This document shows positions 1-11,600 of a stretch of DNA of 64,000 nt, piece by piece. This DNA is from Beijerinckia mobilis (GTDB lineage Bacteria > Pseudomonadota > Alphaproteobacteria > Rhizobiales > Beijerinckiaceae), in NCBI RefSeq assembly GCF_000745425.1, contig NZ_JQJH01000001.1:1-64000 (forward strand), read 5' to 3'. The notes under the pieces were generated by a model. That model had not been told where the DNA came from, ran no database searches, and saw only the letters and a program-made list of their open reading frames with translations. Each line of letters opens with the position of its first letter. The stretch's first letter is position 1. The translations under genes and the position numbers were made by a program.

Positions 1-710
1 ACCGGCACATTCTTGACGCTGATGACCGAGACGCCATAGCCTTCACCCGCATCGTGATGATAATGCACGTTCTGCAGCGTCGTCGCATCGCCTGCGGGCA
101 CGACCTTGTAGAGATCGTTCTGCTTGAGAACCACCGCATTGATGCCGGTCAGCGCCGATTCCAGCAACCGCACGAGATATTTGCGCGGAACCGGCCGTGA
201 CGATGTCAGGCTGAGCTGCCCGTTGATGCGCGGATCGATGACGTAATTGGTGTGAAGAACATCGCCAAGGATCGTCTTGACGACGGTGACCGCGTCGGCA
301 TTCTCGAAATTCAGCTGATACCCATTAGGGTCCGCCACGGCGTCGCCGGCGGTCTCGTCCCTGACTTGCGCCTCGGCATTGCCGACGACACTGCCGCGCA
401 CGATCGTCGGCCTTGGCGTCGCCCCGAGAGCGGAGGACGCACCGCCGGCTTCCTGCGTGCCGGACCGGGCCGCGAGATCCTGCGCGCCAAGACCGTGCGC
501 CTGATCGAAGGCCGAGGGAATCTCCGGACCGCCGACCGAATTGCATCCCGCAAGGGTCGCAGAAAGAGTCGCAGCGAGAGTCAGAAAGAGCGCAGCCTGA
601 ACCTGTGGGAAACCGGCACGACTTTGCGTAAAACTCTTCCAGACTTTGTCCAGCCCACCCTTTAAACTCGAAAAGGCGTGCCAGCGCTTTGTGGAAGCAA
701 AGGCTTTCAC
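1..710 (-). CDS. gspD: Type II secretion secretin GspD, N-terminal part
   Basis: This is the first ~236 codons of a secretin, the outer-membrane ring of a type II secretion system; the rest lies beyond the window edge. The start is taken as GTG at 710, with AGGAG five bases upstream. A hydrophobic stretch leads to a lipobox ending LAGC (Cys56), so the protein is probably a lipoprotein. From about residue 115 the sequence matches the N0/N1 domains of GspD: YQLNFENADAVTVVKTILGD, followed by NYVIDPRINGQLSL and a KYLVRLLESAL helix. The gap of 172 bp from the foldase gene upstream suggests a separate transcription unit. The signal region (55 residues) is long for a lipoprotein, so a downstream start is possible. 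Confidence 0.85.
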   Translation of the reverse strand, partial: MKAFASTKRWHAFSSLKGGLDKVWKSFTQSRAGFPQVQAALFLTLAATLSATLAGCNSVGGPEIPSAFDQAHGLGAQDLAARSGTQEAGGASSALGATPRPTIVRGSVVGNAEAQVRDETAGDAVADPNGYQLNFENADAVTVVKTILGDVLHTNYVIDPRINGQLSLTSSRPVPRKYLVRLLESALTGINAVVLKQNDLYKVVPAGDATTLQNVHYHHDAGEGYGVSVISVKNVP

Positions 711-797
711 TTCGACTCCTGCATACCTCCGAAGTAAATAGATTAACCCATTCGGGTTCTATTTCTATTGGCAGCTAGCATTTTATTCCGCTTTCGG

Positions 798-824
798 CAT
801 TCTTTTTTCCTGCCGCAAGAATGC
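798..824. repeat. Inverted repeat between the foldase gene and gspD
   Basis: GCATTCTT at 798-805 pairs with AAGAATGC at 817-824 across an 11-base loop. It follows the last gene of the putative TPS operon on the minus strand and could act in termination or mRNA end protection. There is no clear T run, so the role is uncertain. Confidence 0.35.
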
Positions 825-882
825 TCGAATGAACTCTTGCAAAAAGCCGAATCTCTTATTCCGTTGCGATAGAGCCCGCCTT

Positions 883-1836
883 CTATTTGAGGACGGGAGC
901 CAGCTTGGAGAGCACCAGCTCGTTGATGACAGGGGGCTTCTCCTGCAGAAGCTTGGTGATGTAGGCTTGGCGTTCGGCAGCCTGTTTCTGACGCCGCATT
1001 TCGGCAGCGAGGGGTGCCTTGGCCTCAGCGAAGGGCAAGGGTTCAGTCCCGGCTGGTTTCATATCGACCAGACGCAGGATATGCCAACCGTCACTGAGCC
1101 GGACGGGCGCGGTGACAGCGCCTTTCTCGAGGCCTGTCAACGCCTGGCGGATCTCAGGCACGATCTGGGGTTCAGCAAACCAGCCGATCTCACCGCCCTT
1201 GGCGGCCTCCGCTTTGGCATCCGACATGTCCTTGGCGATCGCGGCAAAGTCGGCGCCCTTGGTTTTCAATTTCTTCATCACCTCATCGACGTGTTGGGTG
1301 GTTCTAGCCTGCGCTTCTTTCGCTTTTTCGTCCTTCCCATCTTTTGGTGCGGCTATGAAGATCTGAGCCAGGAGGAATCGGCGTGGAGCGACGAGAGCCG
1401 TCTTGTTGGCATCATAAAGGGCGCGAACTTCGGCTTCGGTTGGATAGGTGTCCGGGATTTTTGTTTCGGCCTGCAAATAAAGCTCGGTCAGCAAGCTGTT
1501 GCGGGCCTGATCGAGTCTGGCCTTGATCTCCGGCTTCTGGTCAAAATGGGAGCCGATTGCTTCTGTAAGCACGACGCGGTCAGCCAGATAGCCCCGCACC
1601 GCCTGTGCAAGTTGAGCCGGGTTTTTGGCAAGCCGCTCGCGATCAGCGTCTGGCAGGAGAGCAAGGTATGCTTGCAGATCGGCTGTTGAAACATCCTGCG
1701 TGCCGGCGCGGCCGATGACCTCGGTGTCTCCTGCCTGCGGTGCTGGCGTTCCCGTGGCCGGTGCGGCAAGGCCCGGCACCGTAGCCGCGCTGGCTGCGAG
1801 CAGCGCCAGGAAAGCGGAGGAACGTATGTATTGCAT
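883..1836 (-). CDS. Parvulin-type peptidyl-prolyl isomerase (foldase)
   Basis: A 317-residue exported PpiC/SurA/PrsA-like foldase. Residues 1-24 form a signal peptide (MQYIRSSAFLALLAASAATV). An N-terminal helical region is followed by a parvulin domain at about residues 150-262, with the characteristic KGGEIGWF and VRLSDGWHILRL segments. The start is placed at ATG 1836 because an AGGAAA ribosome site precedes it and the signal peptide begins there; a longer reading frame to 1890 exists. It lies 90 bp downstream of the tonB-like gene on the same strand. As the last member of the TPS gene cluster, it may assist periplasmic passage of the large exoprotein or assembly of the TpsB barrel; that role is inference from position. 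Confidence 0.85.
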   Translation of the reverse strand: MQYIRSSAFLALLAASAATVPGLAAPATGTPAPQAGDTEVIGRAGTQDVSTADLQAYLALLPDADRERLAKNPAQLAQAVRGYLADRVVLTEAIGSHFDQKPEIKARLDQARNSLLTELYLQAETKIPDTYPTEAEVRALYDANKTALVAPRRFLLAQIFIAAPKDGKDEKAKEAQARTTQHVDEVMKKLKTKGADFAAIAKDMSDAKAEAAKGGEIGWFAEPQIVPEIRQALTGLEKGAVTAPVRLSDGWHILRLVDMKPAGTEPLPFAEAKAPLAAEMRRQKQAAERQAYITKLLQEKPPVINELVLSKLAPVLK

Positions 1837-1926
1837 GGGGTTTCCTGTAACAGGTGCGAGCCTCGATGCGTTTGCACGGCTGCCTCGCATCCAGGTTGGG
1901 GGAATTAGAGCGAAATCTTGTGACGC

Positions 1927-2850
1927 TTACCGTCGACGGTCGAATGCGACTTCCATTGTGATAGGCAATTCTCGCGGTGGCGGTGGCAGAGGCAGACTGG
2001 CGCGAATGGTTGCAAGCGCGCAGGCGTCGAGCGAAGGCTCGCCACTACTCTTCACGATGCGCAGGCTTTCCGGGCGGATCTGTCCCATCGGCAAAATGGT
2101 GAAGGCTACTGTCGCGGCCGTGTGGTGGCCGGACTGGCGCGGGGCATTAGGGTAGATCAGATGGTGCCGCACTTCCTTGCCCAAGATACGGATATAATCA
2201 CGAAGCTTATTTTGCTTACCCTCGGCGTCACCCTGGACCGTACTGGCGCTTTGCTCTTCGTCACCGCCAACCACATTCGCCGAGCCAGCGGCGCCAGCCG
2301 TTTGGCCCCCACCGGAAGCCGCTGGTTGCGGTTTCGGCTGTACGGCCCCCCCGGTCTTTTGTGCTGCGGCTTTTTCGGGTGTCGCCTTCTGTGCACTTTG
2401 CGGCGGCGGCAGGCTTCCTTCATCGGCCACAGGCACGTCGGGGCTTGCCATTCTGGACGGCCGTGCCGCCGAGGCATCCTGCGCGGCCTGCGACGTGGCT
2501 GCGCCATTTGTACTTGCCTCGGGAGCCACAAGAGTCTGCGCCGCCTTGTTGCCAACCGGTTCCGCCGCCTCGACCGCGCTTTTTGCTTCGCTCGCGGCAT
2601 CACCCTTCCGCTGCTGCATGATTTTCTCTTCCGCCTGATCCTCGCCGACGAATCCGTTCAGATCGAGAACCAGTAGTGATTCCTCGGGCTTGTCGATCAG
2701 ATTTGGCAACAGGGGAAGAGCGAAAAAGGCCGAAAGCACTCCGGCATGGAGAGCCAGCGACAAACAGAAGCCATGCGCCAGTGTGAAGCGTGGCTTTATG
2801 GCTTCATCGGGGCTCGGGCTATAAGGCAACACATTGGAAGCGGCTGACAT
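1927..2850 (-). CDS. TonB-like energy transducer
   Basis: A 307-residue protein with TonB architecture. It has a short cytoplasmic N-terminus and one membrane helix at about residues 26-48 (FCLSLALHAGVLSAFFALPL). A long Ala/Pro/Gln-rich periplasmic spacer follows, and a C-terminal TonB domain runs from about residue 220, with HHLIYPNAPRQSG and the LDACALATIRASLPLPPPP segment. An excellent ribosome site (GAAGGAGG) precedes the ATG. It is 10 bp downstream of exbD and in the same orientation as exbB, exbD, tpsB and tpsA. In the known system TonB with ExbBD carries proton-motive energy to outer-membrane receptors. No TonB-dependent receptor is encoded in the window, so a link to TpsB/TpsA secretion is suggested by context only. 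Confidence 0.85.
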   Translation of the reverse strand: MSAASNVLPYSPSPDEAIKPRFTLAHGFCLSLALHAGVLSAFFALPLLPNLIDKPEESLLVLDLNGFVGEDQAEEKIMQQRKGDAASEAKSAVEAAEPVGNKAAQTLVAPEASTNGAATSQAAQDASAARPSRMASPDVPVADEGSLPPPQSAQKATPEKAAAQKTGGAVQPKPQPAASGGGQTAGAAGSANVVGGDEEQSASTVQGDAEGKQNKLRDYIRILGKEVRHHLIYPNAPRQSGHHTAATVAFTILPMGQIRPESLRIVKSSGEPSLDACALATIRASLPLPPPPRELPITMEVAFDRRR

Positions 2851-2860
2851 GTGCCCTCCT

Positions 2861-3241
2861 TCACCGTGACGCTTGCGTCTGCACGGCGACTTTGCTGAAA
2901 TGAGCCTGTTTCAGGAGGTCGGCAACATCAATGAATTGTTGCAGCGGGATCGATTTGTCGGCGCGGATCAGAAAGCTCGTATCCGGCGCGAGATCGGCAA
3001 GTGTTGCCGCCAGCTCTTCTTTGCTGGTTGCCTTGCCATCGAACGCCGTCTCGCCACCCGCCGTGAGTTCGATGATCCTGTCCGTATGCCGCTCAGCCGG
3101 CATGCGCGCGGCCTGGGGCAGATTGACCGGCAAGCGCCCCGTGGTGATGAAGCTCGCCGTTGTCAAAACAATCGCCAGCATGACCAGCATGATGTCGACA
3201 AAGGGAATGACATTCATGGTCTCGAACGGCTTTTCATCCAT
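2861..3241 (-). CDS. exbD: ExbD/TolR biopolymer transport protein
   Basis: A 126-residue protein of the ExbD/TolR family. It has a single N-terminal membrane helix containing the conserved proton-path aspartate (Asp16 in NVIPFVDIMLVMLAIVL), followed by a small periplasmic domain with the usual LPQA and ISVDADGKI-like strand pattern (here IIELTAGGETAFDGK). GGAGG lies upstream of the ATG. It sits 39 bp after exbB and 10 bp before the tonB-like gene, so the three form a compact energy-transduction cassette. Family membership is clear; whether it is closer to ExbD or TolR is judged from its TonB-like neighbour. Confidence 0.88.
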   Translation of the reverse strand: MDEKPFETMNVIPFVDIMLVMLAIVLTTASFITTGRLPVNLPQAARMPAERHTDRIIELTAGGETAFDGKATSKEELAATLADLAPDTSFLIRADKSIPLQQFIDVADLLKQAHFSKVAVQTQASR

Positions 3242-3280
3242 TGCATCCGCCCTCCCTGCCGCCCTTCCCGCTCTCTGTCG

Positions 3281-3709
3281 TCATGAGTGTGCGATCTCCC
3301 ATTCGAGCATCAACACTTTGGCGCGGCGCAAAAGCGCATTGTAGGTGACGACGGAGACAAGCGCGACGACAAGGCCGACGGCCGTGGATTTCAGGGCCAG
3401 CGCCAGACCGACCATGATCTTCGTCGTGTCGGCGGCTCCCTCGAGGCTCATGTTGTAGAAAGTCAGCATGATGCCGAGCACGGTGCCGAGGAGGCCAATA
3501 TAGGGTGCGTTGGAGGCGACCGAAGCGACGATCATCAGCCGCTGGCTCAAGGCGAGCTCCAATGCCTTGCCATGGGTAAAATGTGCGGTATCGAGTGCAC
3601 GGAAATAGAAGAACCGCTCGAAGGCAACGGCGATGACGATGACGCTCAAGGCTGCAAGAAAGCCGATGACACCATAATCGATAACGTCGGCAAGCCAGTC
3701 CATGTGCAT
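3281..3709 (-). CDS. exbB: ExbB/TolQ/MotA-type proton channel protein
   Basis: A 142-residue inner-membrane protein with three predicted membrane segments (about residues 10-30, 72-92 and 105-130). It carries family signatures [12 protein letters not shown] near the N-terminus, the [20 protein letters not shown] segment, and the C-terminal [19 protein letters not shown] helix. It forms the proton channel with ExbD. It is shorter than Escherichia coli ExbB (244 residues), lacking the long N-terminal part, as in many compact ExbB proteins. GGAG precedes the start by eight bases. It starts 14 bp after the tpsB stop, consistent with a common transcript. Confidence 0.85.
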   Translation of the reverse strand: MHMDWLADVIDYGVIGFLAALSVIVIAVAFERFFYFRALDTAHFTHGKALELALSQRLMIVASVASNAPYIGLLGTVLGIMLTFYNMSLEGAADTTKIMVGLALALKSTAVGLVVALVSVVTYNALLRRAKVLMLEWEIAHS

Positions 3710-3723
3710 GATGGTCGCTCCAT

Positions 3724-5565
3724 TTAGAAGGTGATGCCGATTTGGACGAGGCCTTTGGTCTCGCGGTCGTAGCTTGCGAGGCCACCGTTGGAGCCGTAGC
3801 TATGCGCCAGGATCCCCTTGCCGGTGAGGAACCGGCCCGGCATATATTCGTAGGTCATGTAATAGCCAAGCCCGATATCATTGATCTGGGTAAAGCGCCG
3901 CTGCACCGTCGAATAGGATGCATTCTCCAGCCAGCCGCCGGCAACGTCTGTGAAGAAGCCCAGCGAATGCTGATATTGCGGCAGCGGCGGCAGCGCGAGG
4001 CGGAACTCCGGCGTCACCAGATAGCCGCTGTCCGCTGAAAGCCCTTCGTCATAGGAACGCACACCCCAAAAGCCCGACATCGTCATCTGCTCGCTGGTAT
4101 CGAGGCTGCCGCTCAGGGCTTTCTGAGCGCGCAATTGCATGAGGAATGACAAATTTTCCGCAAGCCCCAAAGTCGCATTAGCATAGAGATTCAGACGATC
4201 GTAATGGCCAGCGGTGTTGATCGTCGACTGGTTCTGCTGGAGCTGTTCCGGATCGGGAAAATTGACATAGCCCGCCGTATAAGAAAGCGACACATTGGTC
4301 GAGAGTGGCATGCCGTTGATCATGCCGAATGTCTCGTTGTTCAAAGCGATGGTGCCGAGATTGATCTCGCGATTCGCCGTCGAGATGCCGAAAATCTTGT
4401 CGTCCAGGCTCTTGTGTGTGAATGTGCCCGAGACATAAAGACTTTCCTCGCGTGATCGCAGGATGGCATAGCTGAGCGTGGCATAGATGGCGCTGGCATC
4501 ACCCGTTGCGTCGAGCCCGGTATAGACGCCACCAAGCACATAGGTGGTCTTGTAGGCGCCGATCTCGCCGCGCAGACCATCATAGCCGACGGGAAAGGAA
4601 TAAGCCGCACGCCCGTTCATCAGCCCCTTGCCGGCCGAGATGAGGCCGTAGAGCGACAGACGATCGCCGAAGCCAAGCAGCGAATTGATGTTGAGGCCGC
4701 CGCTCAAACGATCGCGGCCGGTATAGCGCGAGCCGGCATTATCGCCGAGCAGATAGCCGTCGACCCTTTTCCCTTCCGGCACCGAGAACACGAAATCGGA
4801 GGTCTCCGGCTGCTGGCCGGGGGCAATGGCGACACGCGGCATGCCAGCGCCGGGAAGATCGGAGACGAGCAGCATGGCCCGTTCCAACGCGGCCTTGTGA
4901 ATGTTGGGATTGTCCGCGAGCGCCGTATCGATGACATCCTTCAGGAAATCCTCGCGCACCAGCGACTGGTTATTCACACTCACCTGGCCGAAACGGCCCG
5001 CCACCAGCTTGATGCGCAAAGTCCCCTTGCGGGCATCCTGGGCCGGCACATAGGCCTTGGCGACGAGGAAACCGCGTTCGCGGTAGAGCGTGGTGATCTT
5101 GTCCGCCGCCTCATAGATCTCGCCGAGCGTCAGCTTGCGCCCTTCATAGGGGGCGACCAGAGCCCGCACCTCCTCCTCGCTCGCCGCATCCACACCCTGA
5201 ACCTCGATATGGCGGATCATCAGCTTCTCGTTCGAGGGAAAGCTGAGTTGCGGCTCGACGAGCTGCGGCAGCACCGGCACCGCCGCCGGCTGCGCCAGCG
5301 GCGGCTGGTGCGCGACATTGGCCTGCCGCACCGCATCACCGACATTATAGGGCAGACGCGGAAGGATCTGCGCGGGCGTCACCTGCGGTACTGACTGCGC
5401 ATGCACCGCAGAGGGATTTGCCGCCGCCAGCAAGAGGACAGTGAGGCTCGGACCAAGGTTGAGAGCACAGGCACCGGCAAAAGTGGCAACAGGGGCCAGT
5501 GATCGACCGGACGACCATTTCGGGGAGAACAGTACTGGGCAAAGACGCCGTGAACAGGAGGACAT
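3724..5565 (-). CDS. TpsB outer-membrane transporter (ShlB/FhaC/HecB family)
   Basis: A 613-residue two-partner-secretion transporter, the outer-membrane pore that secretes a TpsA partner. A signal peptide ends near residue 56 (ANPSAVHA). A proline-rich N-terminal segment follows, then POTRA domains: residues ~110-190 ([33 protein letters not shown]) and a second to ~255. The rest is the 16-strand barrel ending in the typical C-terminal aromatic strand (GLVQIGITF). It contains the family VRSYDEG(L) motif at about residue 508, equivalent to the VRGY/VRGF tip of the FhaC L6 loop. It lies 126 bp downstream of its presumed partner tpsA. No strong ribosome site is visible before ATG 5565, so the exact start is uncertain. 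Confidence 0.9.
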   Translation of the reverse strand: MSSCSRRLCPVLFSPKWSSGRSLAPVATFAGACALNLGPSLTVLLLAAANPSAVHAQSVPQVTPAQILPRLPYNVGDAVRQANVAHQPPLAQPAAVPVLPQLVEPQLSFPSNEKLMIRHIEVQGVDAASEEEVRALVAPYEGRKLTLGEIYEAADKITTLYRERGFLVAKAYVPAQDARKGTLRIKLVAGRFGQVSVNNQSLVREDFLKDVIDTALADNPNIHKAALERAMLLVSDLPGAGMPRVAIAPGQQPETSDFVFSVPEGKRVDGYLLGDNAGSRYTGRDRLSGGLNINSLLGFGDRLSLYGLISAGKGLMNGRAAYSFPVGYDGLRGEIGAYKTTYVLGGVYTGLDATGDASAIYATLSYAILRSREESLYVSGTFTHKSLDDKIFGISTANREINLGTIALNNETFGMINGMPLSTNVSLSYTAGYVNFPDPEQLQQNQSTINTAGHYDRLNLYANATLGLAENLSFLMQLRAQKALSGSLDTSEQMTMSGFWGVRSYDEGLSADSGYLVTPEFRLALPPLPQYQHSLGFFTDVAGGWLENASYSTVQRRFTQINDIGLGYYMTYEYMPGRFLTGKGILAHSYGSNGGLASYDRETKGLVQIGITF

Positions 5566-5691
5566 GGGAGGAGACCTGCGGACCCCGTTCGGGGCATGAT
5601 TGTTATAGGCGCCGGCGTGGGAATGACGGCAAGGAGCGTGAGGAATATGGCCAGCGGGGCAATGAGGTCCGCCAGCCTGGCCAATGTCCGG

Positions 5692-8600
5692 TCAGGGCGT
5701 CGGTGTGATCTTGGGCTCGTTCTTGGGTTCGTCTTTGACTTTGCCTTGCAGGTCGAAGCGTTGGCCGTCCACCTCGATTGAGCGGATCGAGGGGCTGTAG
5801 CCGTCGCGGCTGCGACCGCCGCCACTGCTTTGCCCACCATGACCGGCATGGGAGGAACCCATTTGCGTAATGGGCCGCTGACGGGGCACGGTGATCAGCG
5901 GCACCGGCGTCGCCGCCGCTGGCGCAGTGACTTGAAGCTTGTCTTCGATCTCACGAGCTTCTGAGGTAACTTCCATACTCCCCGCTACAGAGAGATCAGG
6001 CGCCGAAAACTGGGTCGCCGACAGAGAGGTATTGGTCGTCGTCACCGAACCCATCGACTGCATCGCCTGCGTGAACGAGAGCAGGTTCTGTGTCTGCACC
6101 ACTGTCGGCGTCGGGGCCACCTGGGCTTCTACCGGATTCGTCGGCGTCGAAGGCTGCGTCGGATTGGTCGGCGTCACTGGCGTTGAAGGTTGCGTCGAAG
6201 CCGAGGACGAGCCTGAGGATGTATCCCCTGTATTTGCCGGATTGGACGGTGTCGAGGGTTGCGTCGGATTGGTCGGACTCGTGTTCCCTGCGGTATTCGA
6301 GCCACTGTTCGCACTATTGCCTCCGGTCGAGGAACCGCTGTTACCACTGCCGCCGGACGCAGTATCGGTACCGCCGGTCGAATTGCTGCTGCCACCCGTG
6401 CCCGTGTTCCCCGCCGTGTTCGAGCCGCTATTGGACGAATTACCTCCCGCCGAGGAACCGCTATTACCACCGCCGCCGGACCCAGTATCAGTACCGCCGG
6501 TCGAACTGCTGCTGCCACCCGTGCTCGTGTTCCCCGCCGTGTTCGAACCACTGTTGGACGAATTACCAACGGTCGAGGAACCACCGTCACTACCTCCACT
6601 AGACTTTCCATTATTACCGGTAGTGCTGTTGGTTCCGTCTCCGGGGTCAGACCCGTTGTTGGAGTTTTGCCCATTATTGTCTTGGGATGGAGGATTGTTA
6701 TTTGGCGAAGGAGGTGTCGGAGCCGGGTTCCAACTCACATTTGTTACAGTCGTACCCAGATCAATATGCCCAAAAAGCCCAGATCCATTACCAAGGAGAG
6801 TATTATTGACTGTAGAATTGGAGATTGAACCTCCAGAGATATACCCGCCAAATGCACCTACGTAATAACCGGAACCAGTTACAGTTCCACTAGAACTGTT
6901 ATTTTGAAAAATCGCACCGTCACTGCCAGCGACGAATCCACCAGCCATGGAAGAGCCGAATTGATCCGTACCAGTGGCTATTACGTCCCCACTTGAAGAC
7001 GATTCTCTAATCGTCGCTACAGCGGAGCTTGCCACAATCACAACACCTATAAATCCACCAACATTGTTTGAGGCAATCACATCACCTGCGGAGTAAGATT
7101 GGAAAACATTACCAGCGACATCCTGACCTATAAGACCACCAACAATACTATTACCACGTACCGTTCCCGTCGCATAGGAATCAATAACATTACCGCCTTG
7201 ATGTCTCCCTAACTGTTCCACGCTGTTGTAACCAATAAGGCCACCAACATTACTTCCGGATCCATAAACATTTCCAGTGGCAAAAGAACGGATAATATTG
7301 CCACCATCGTTCAACCCCACCAAACCGCCGGTAGCGCTACCCGTTGCGGTGACATTACCCTTCGCATAAGAGTCGTAAATACTGCCGTAGGAACTCAGGC
7401 CGTCCACATCCGGATCGGGGACGCCAGTCGTTAACCCGACCAAACCACCTACACTATCACCCCCAGACACATTACCCAGTGCATGGGAATTGGTAATAGT
7501 ACCATTATTATTGTCGCCGACCAAACCGCCGGTAGCGCTGGCTCCCTTATTAATCGAATTGACTACCACATCGGTATAGGAATATCTAATCATTCCGTAG
7601 GAATTCAGCCCCACCAATCCGCCGCTTATGGAGCCCGCGCTCGTCATCGAACCCGTAACATAGGTGTTTTCGATAATTCCGTAATTATTTCCGACTAACC
7701 CACCATTGTACTGATCACTGGTCGTGATGTTGATATTTGTCACTCCAATATCACGAATAGTAGCAGTACTACCATTAGCTGTACCAAGCGTGCCGATAAG
7801 ACCCGAAGCAGAATTGGTACCGGTATCGTTGATGACCAGATTGGCCACAGTATGACCAAGCCCCGTCAGGACGCCGCTATAGAGGTTGTTCACCACCGCC
7901 CTCGAATAGCTTGTTCCTGACGCATCCAGATTTTGCGCTAGAGCGTAATAGCCGGTTCCTGCCGTATTGATTGCGACCAAATCGCTCATACTGTTAATCA
8001 ACGTATAGGCCTGACCATTGATCGTCAGGCCAGCATTGCTGCCCTTGAGGTCTATGCTGGCATATTGCACATTCGTGGGCACCTGCTGAGCCACCGGATA
8101 GCCATCGGCATCGAGAACCGCACCGCTATAGCTCGCAGGCGTCAAGAGGTGATAATCTCCACCATAGGCCATGGAGAGTTGCGCATTGGCCCCGCTCAAC
8201 TGAACGGCATTATTGATGTAGATGGAGCCGCTGGCATTGAGGGTCAGCGCCGTCCTGGAGCCACTGGCGGTAATAGCGCCATTAATCTTAATGTCCCCAG
8301 CGGCATTAAGGTTCAACTGATTATTGGATGCCCAGTTCAAACTATCGCTGAGGGTAATTGCCCCACTGTGTGTGGTAAAGGTAAAGCCAGTGACGCCGAG
8401 AAGACTGGAAAGGCTGGCGCCATCAAGGGCACCACCAGAGCCGACGGTGAGCGCGCCCGATTGTGTCCAGGACCACAGGCCGCCAGAGCCATTGTCAAGT
8501 GATGGCGAGGTGAGTTGGACATTGACGCCGGCTGTCTCCAGAAGGCCGCCGACATTGTTTGTTCCAGCCAGGCTGATGCTGCCGCCCAGATTCACCGAAC

Positions 8601-11600
8601 CAGACAAGGTCCCAACCGAATAGCTGGTGAGGCCCGGATCGGCCTTGTCGAGCGCCAGCGTCAGACTGCTGGCACTCGCCAGCACCGCCTTGCCCGCCGG
8701 CACGGTCGCGGCACCAGTGCTGGTCACGCCATGATCGCTCGCCAACGCCAGAAAGCCGCCTTCGACGATCACGATATCGCCATTTGAAACCACAGATCCG
8801 GTTCCGCCCGAAGCTGAGAACACATAAGTGCCGTTCAGGAAATCGCTGTCGCTGATATTGAGCGTGCTGGCCACGAGCGCGCCGACATTGACGCTGGATG
8901 TCGCGGAAAACAGGATACCGTTACTGTTGATGAGGAAAATGCGGCCATTGGCGTTGAGCGCACCGTCGATCACACTCTTCTCATTGCCCGTGACGCGGTT
9001 CAATGTTACGGAAGTCATGGCAGGCTGCTGGAAGGTCAGGGATTCCGTGGCGCCGACCGAAAACCGCGACCAGTCGATAATCGCCTTGTCCGTCGTCTGC
9101 GCGACCGTCGTTGTCAGACCCGAAGACGTAATGGAGACAGTGCCAGAGACAACATGGTCGACAACTAGGTTTTGCGTGCCGACCACTACTGTTCCCGAGG
9201 CCCCGACCAATGTGTAATTGGCGTTATTCAGCGACAACCGGCTGAAATTGGTGATGGCCTGAGTTCCCGAGGCGGAACTCGCGAGGCCCGCAGTGCCGCC
9301 AAGCCTGACACGGTCGCCATAGACCAGATTGGTCACCGTCAGGACATTACCGGCGATGGTGCTGGTGCCATCAGCCATCTTTGTGCCGAACAGGATGACG
9401 GGCCGAGGATTAATCGATGCCGTCAGGGATGACACCGTCGAGGTGAGCGTATAATTTTTCGCATCTGTGCCGGTCAGGCCAAGCCCTGAAACGGAAATGG
9501 TTTTATTCTGTCCAGCATTTCGGTCACTAAATGCAGCTTTATAGGCAAGGGCGACATTGTCGCCCGTGACAAGACCGGAAAAAGTTGAGGAGAGCGTAGC
9601 GGTTGTCGACCCGTCATAGACCTTGTCATTACCATTTATGGCAGCCGTAATCGATTTCGCCGTGATCCTGGCCGTCAGGGACGAAACGGGAACAACGACG
9701 TAATTGCTCGCCTTGCCGCCATTGTCGCCATCGGCAAGCGTATATGTCAGTGAGACACTCTTGCTCGTTCCAACATTTTTATCGGAAAAAAGACCTCCGA
9801 GACCGGAAAGGATAACGCTCTGGGTCGAACCATCCGCATTACGGACAAAACCATTGACACTCGCCGCGCCGCTGAGCGTCGCGGTGGCGGTGCCATCATA
9901 AACCTTGTCTGCCGCACTCAAGCCTGAAATCTTCAATCGCGCCGGATCGACCGTCAACACACCCTTGAGATTCGAATAGGATGAAGATGCCACGATACTC
10001 GATGCGGCATAAGCTCCGGCATCGATATAACTGCCATCAAGGACAGTCGAGTTCAATTTCAGTTGGAGAGTCGTGTCGGGATCTTGCCATGCACCCTGAA
10101 GGCCGAGCACCGTACCGTTCAAGTCGCCGAGGGACGACGCCTGACCGTATGTTGGCTCTTTGCCCAGATTGCTGAAATAAACCGGGATATTTCGCAAGAT
10201 GGGATATTGGCTGTTTACTGCAGGTCCCCAGATATTTGAGTCAAACCCCACATAACTAGAATAGGACGCAGCGGTCGCGTCGGTAAGTTCTACCGCATTC
10301 GAATTATCGGGAAGGGTGGGAGCAGTTTTACCGAGTAATTGAGCATACCAATAAGCATTTGTAATCGTCCCGCTATTCGCAAAGGCGAAGCCATAACTGC
10401 CAGTTGGATTATAGGGCGACACGACGGTATAAACATTGGCAATCGTCCCTTCATTCTGATAGACGAAACCTGCTGTCCAATGATCATCAGTAGAGGGCGT
10501 GCCTGACGTATAATGCGCTAACGACGTTGTATATGAGTTTGTAATTATTCCATCCGCCAGATTGTCATAGACAAAACCGGCGAGAGAGGGACCGTAATTA
10601 AAATTTATGTAATCTGTTTTTCGGGCATAGGATTGATCAATGGTACCTGAGTTCTGACCGACGAAACCACCAGCCTTTGAAGTAGTGTCACTCAACCTGA
10701 TCAGATTTGCGGCATAGGACCATTTGATTGTCCCTTTATTGATGCCCACAAATCCTCCGACATAGTCAGCCCCAGTAGCGAGGGGAGCGGAGATGGTCTC
10801 GGTATAATTATATGTATTATTCCCGCCATGCGCGGAACTATAGATGATTTTACCACTCTCTTCATTGATACCTACAACACCACCACCAACCTTCGTCACG
10901 TCAACATTAGCCAATGTATAGCTTTGCGCGATCAGTCCGAAATTATCACCGACGAGGCCACCTGCGTAATCGACCGACGCATTTTGTGCAGCATTATAAG
11001 CAGTCGAGACACGGCCTCCAGAAAAGCTATTGAGGATCGTGCCGTAATTTACATTGGCGAGAATACCAACCGCCGGCGTATCCACACCTACCAGCGGATC
11101 AATACCCGCATTAGTAACGCCGAGATTGACCACCGCGGCTGTTGAGCCGATCGTCCCAAATAATCCCGTCGCATTCGTGTTGAGATTTGAAATCAAATGG
11201 CCCATGCCATTGAAGTTCCCCGTGAATGGAGCCGAATCACCAATCGCTCCACTCCAGACATCGGATGTCAAGCCGGCGATATCACTGCCGAGGACATAAT
11301 TACCTGACAGGTTTTTCTTGACGGCTATCAAATCCACGAGGCTATTGATGACCCGATAGGCTTCACCATTGAGGGTCACACCGCCGGTGCTTGAAAAATT
11401 AAGCTTCCCGTCGAAGGTCTGACTGGAGTAACCGCTAGAATCATGTGTGACCGTGCTTTGGTAAGTATAGATCCCATAGGGCATTCCATCTGAACTGGCT
11501 GTAGTAGCCGTCGCGGTAGGATTGCCCGAGGCATCGATCGCATAGCCGTAATTGGCGGCAAAGCTCGCCGTTCCGGTCGCGCTCATCACGGCATTGACGT

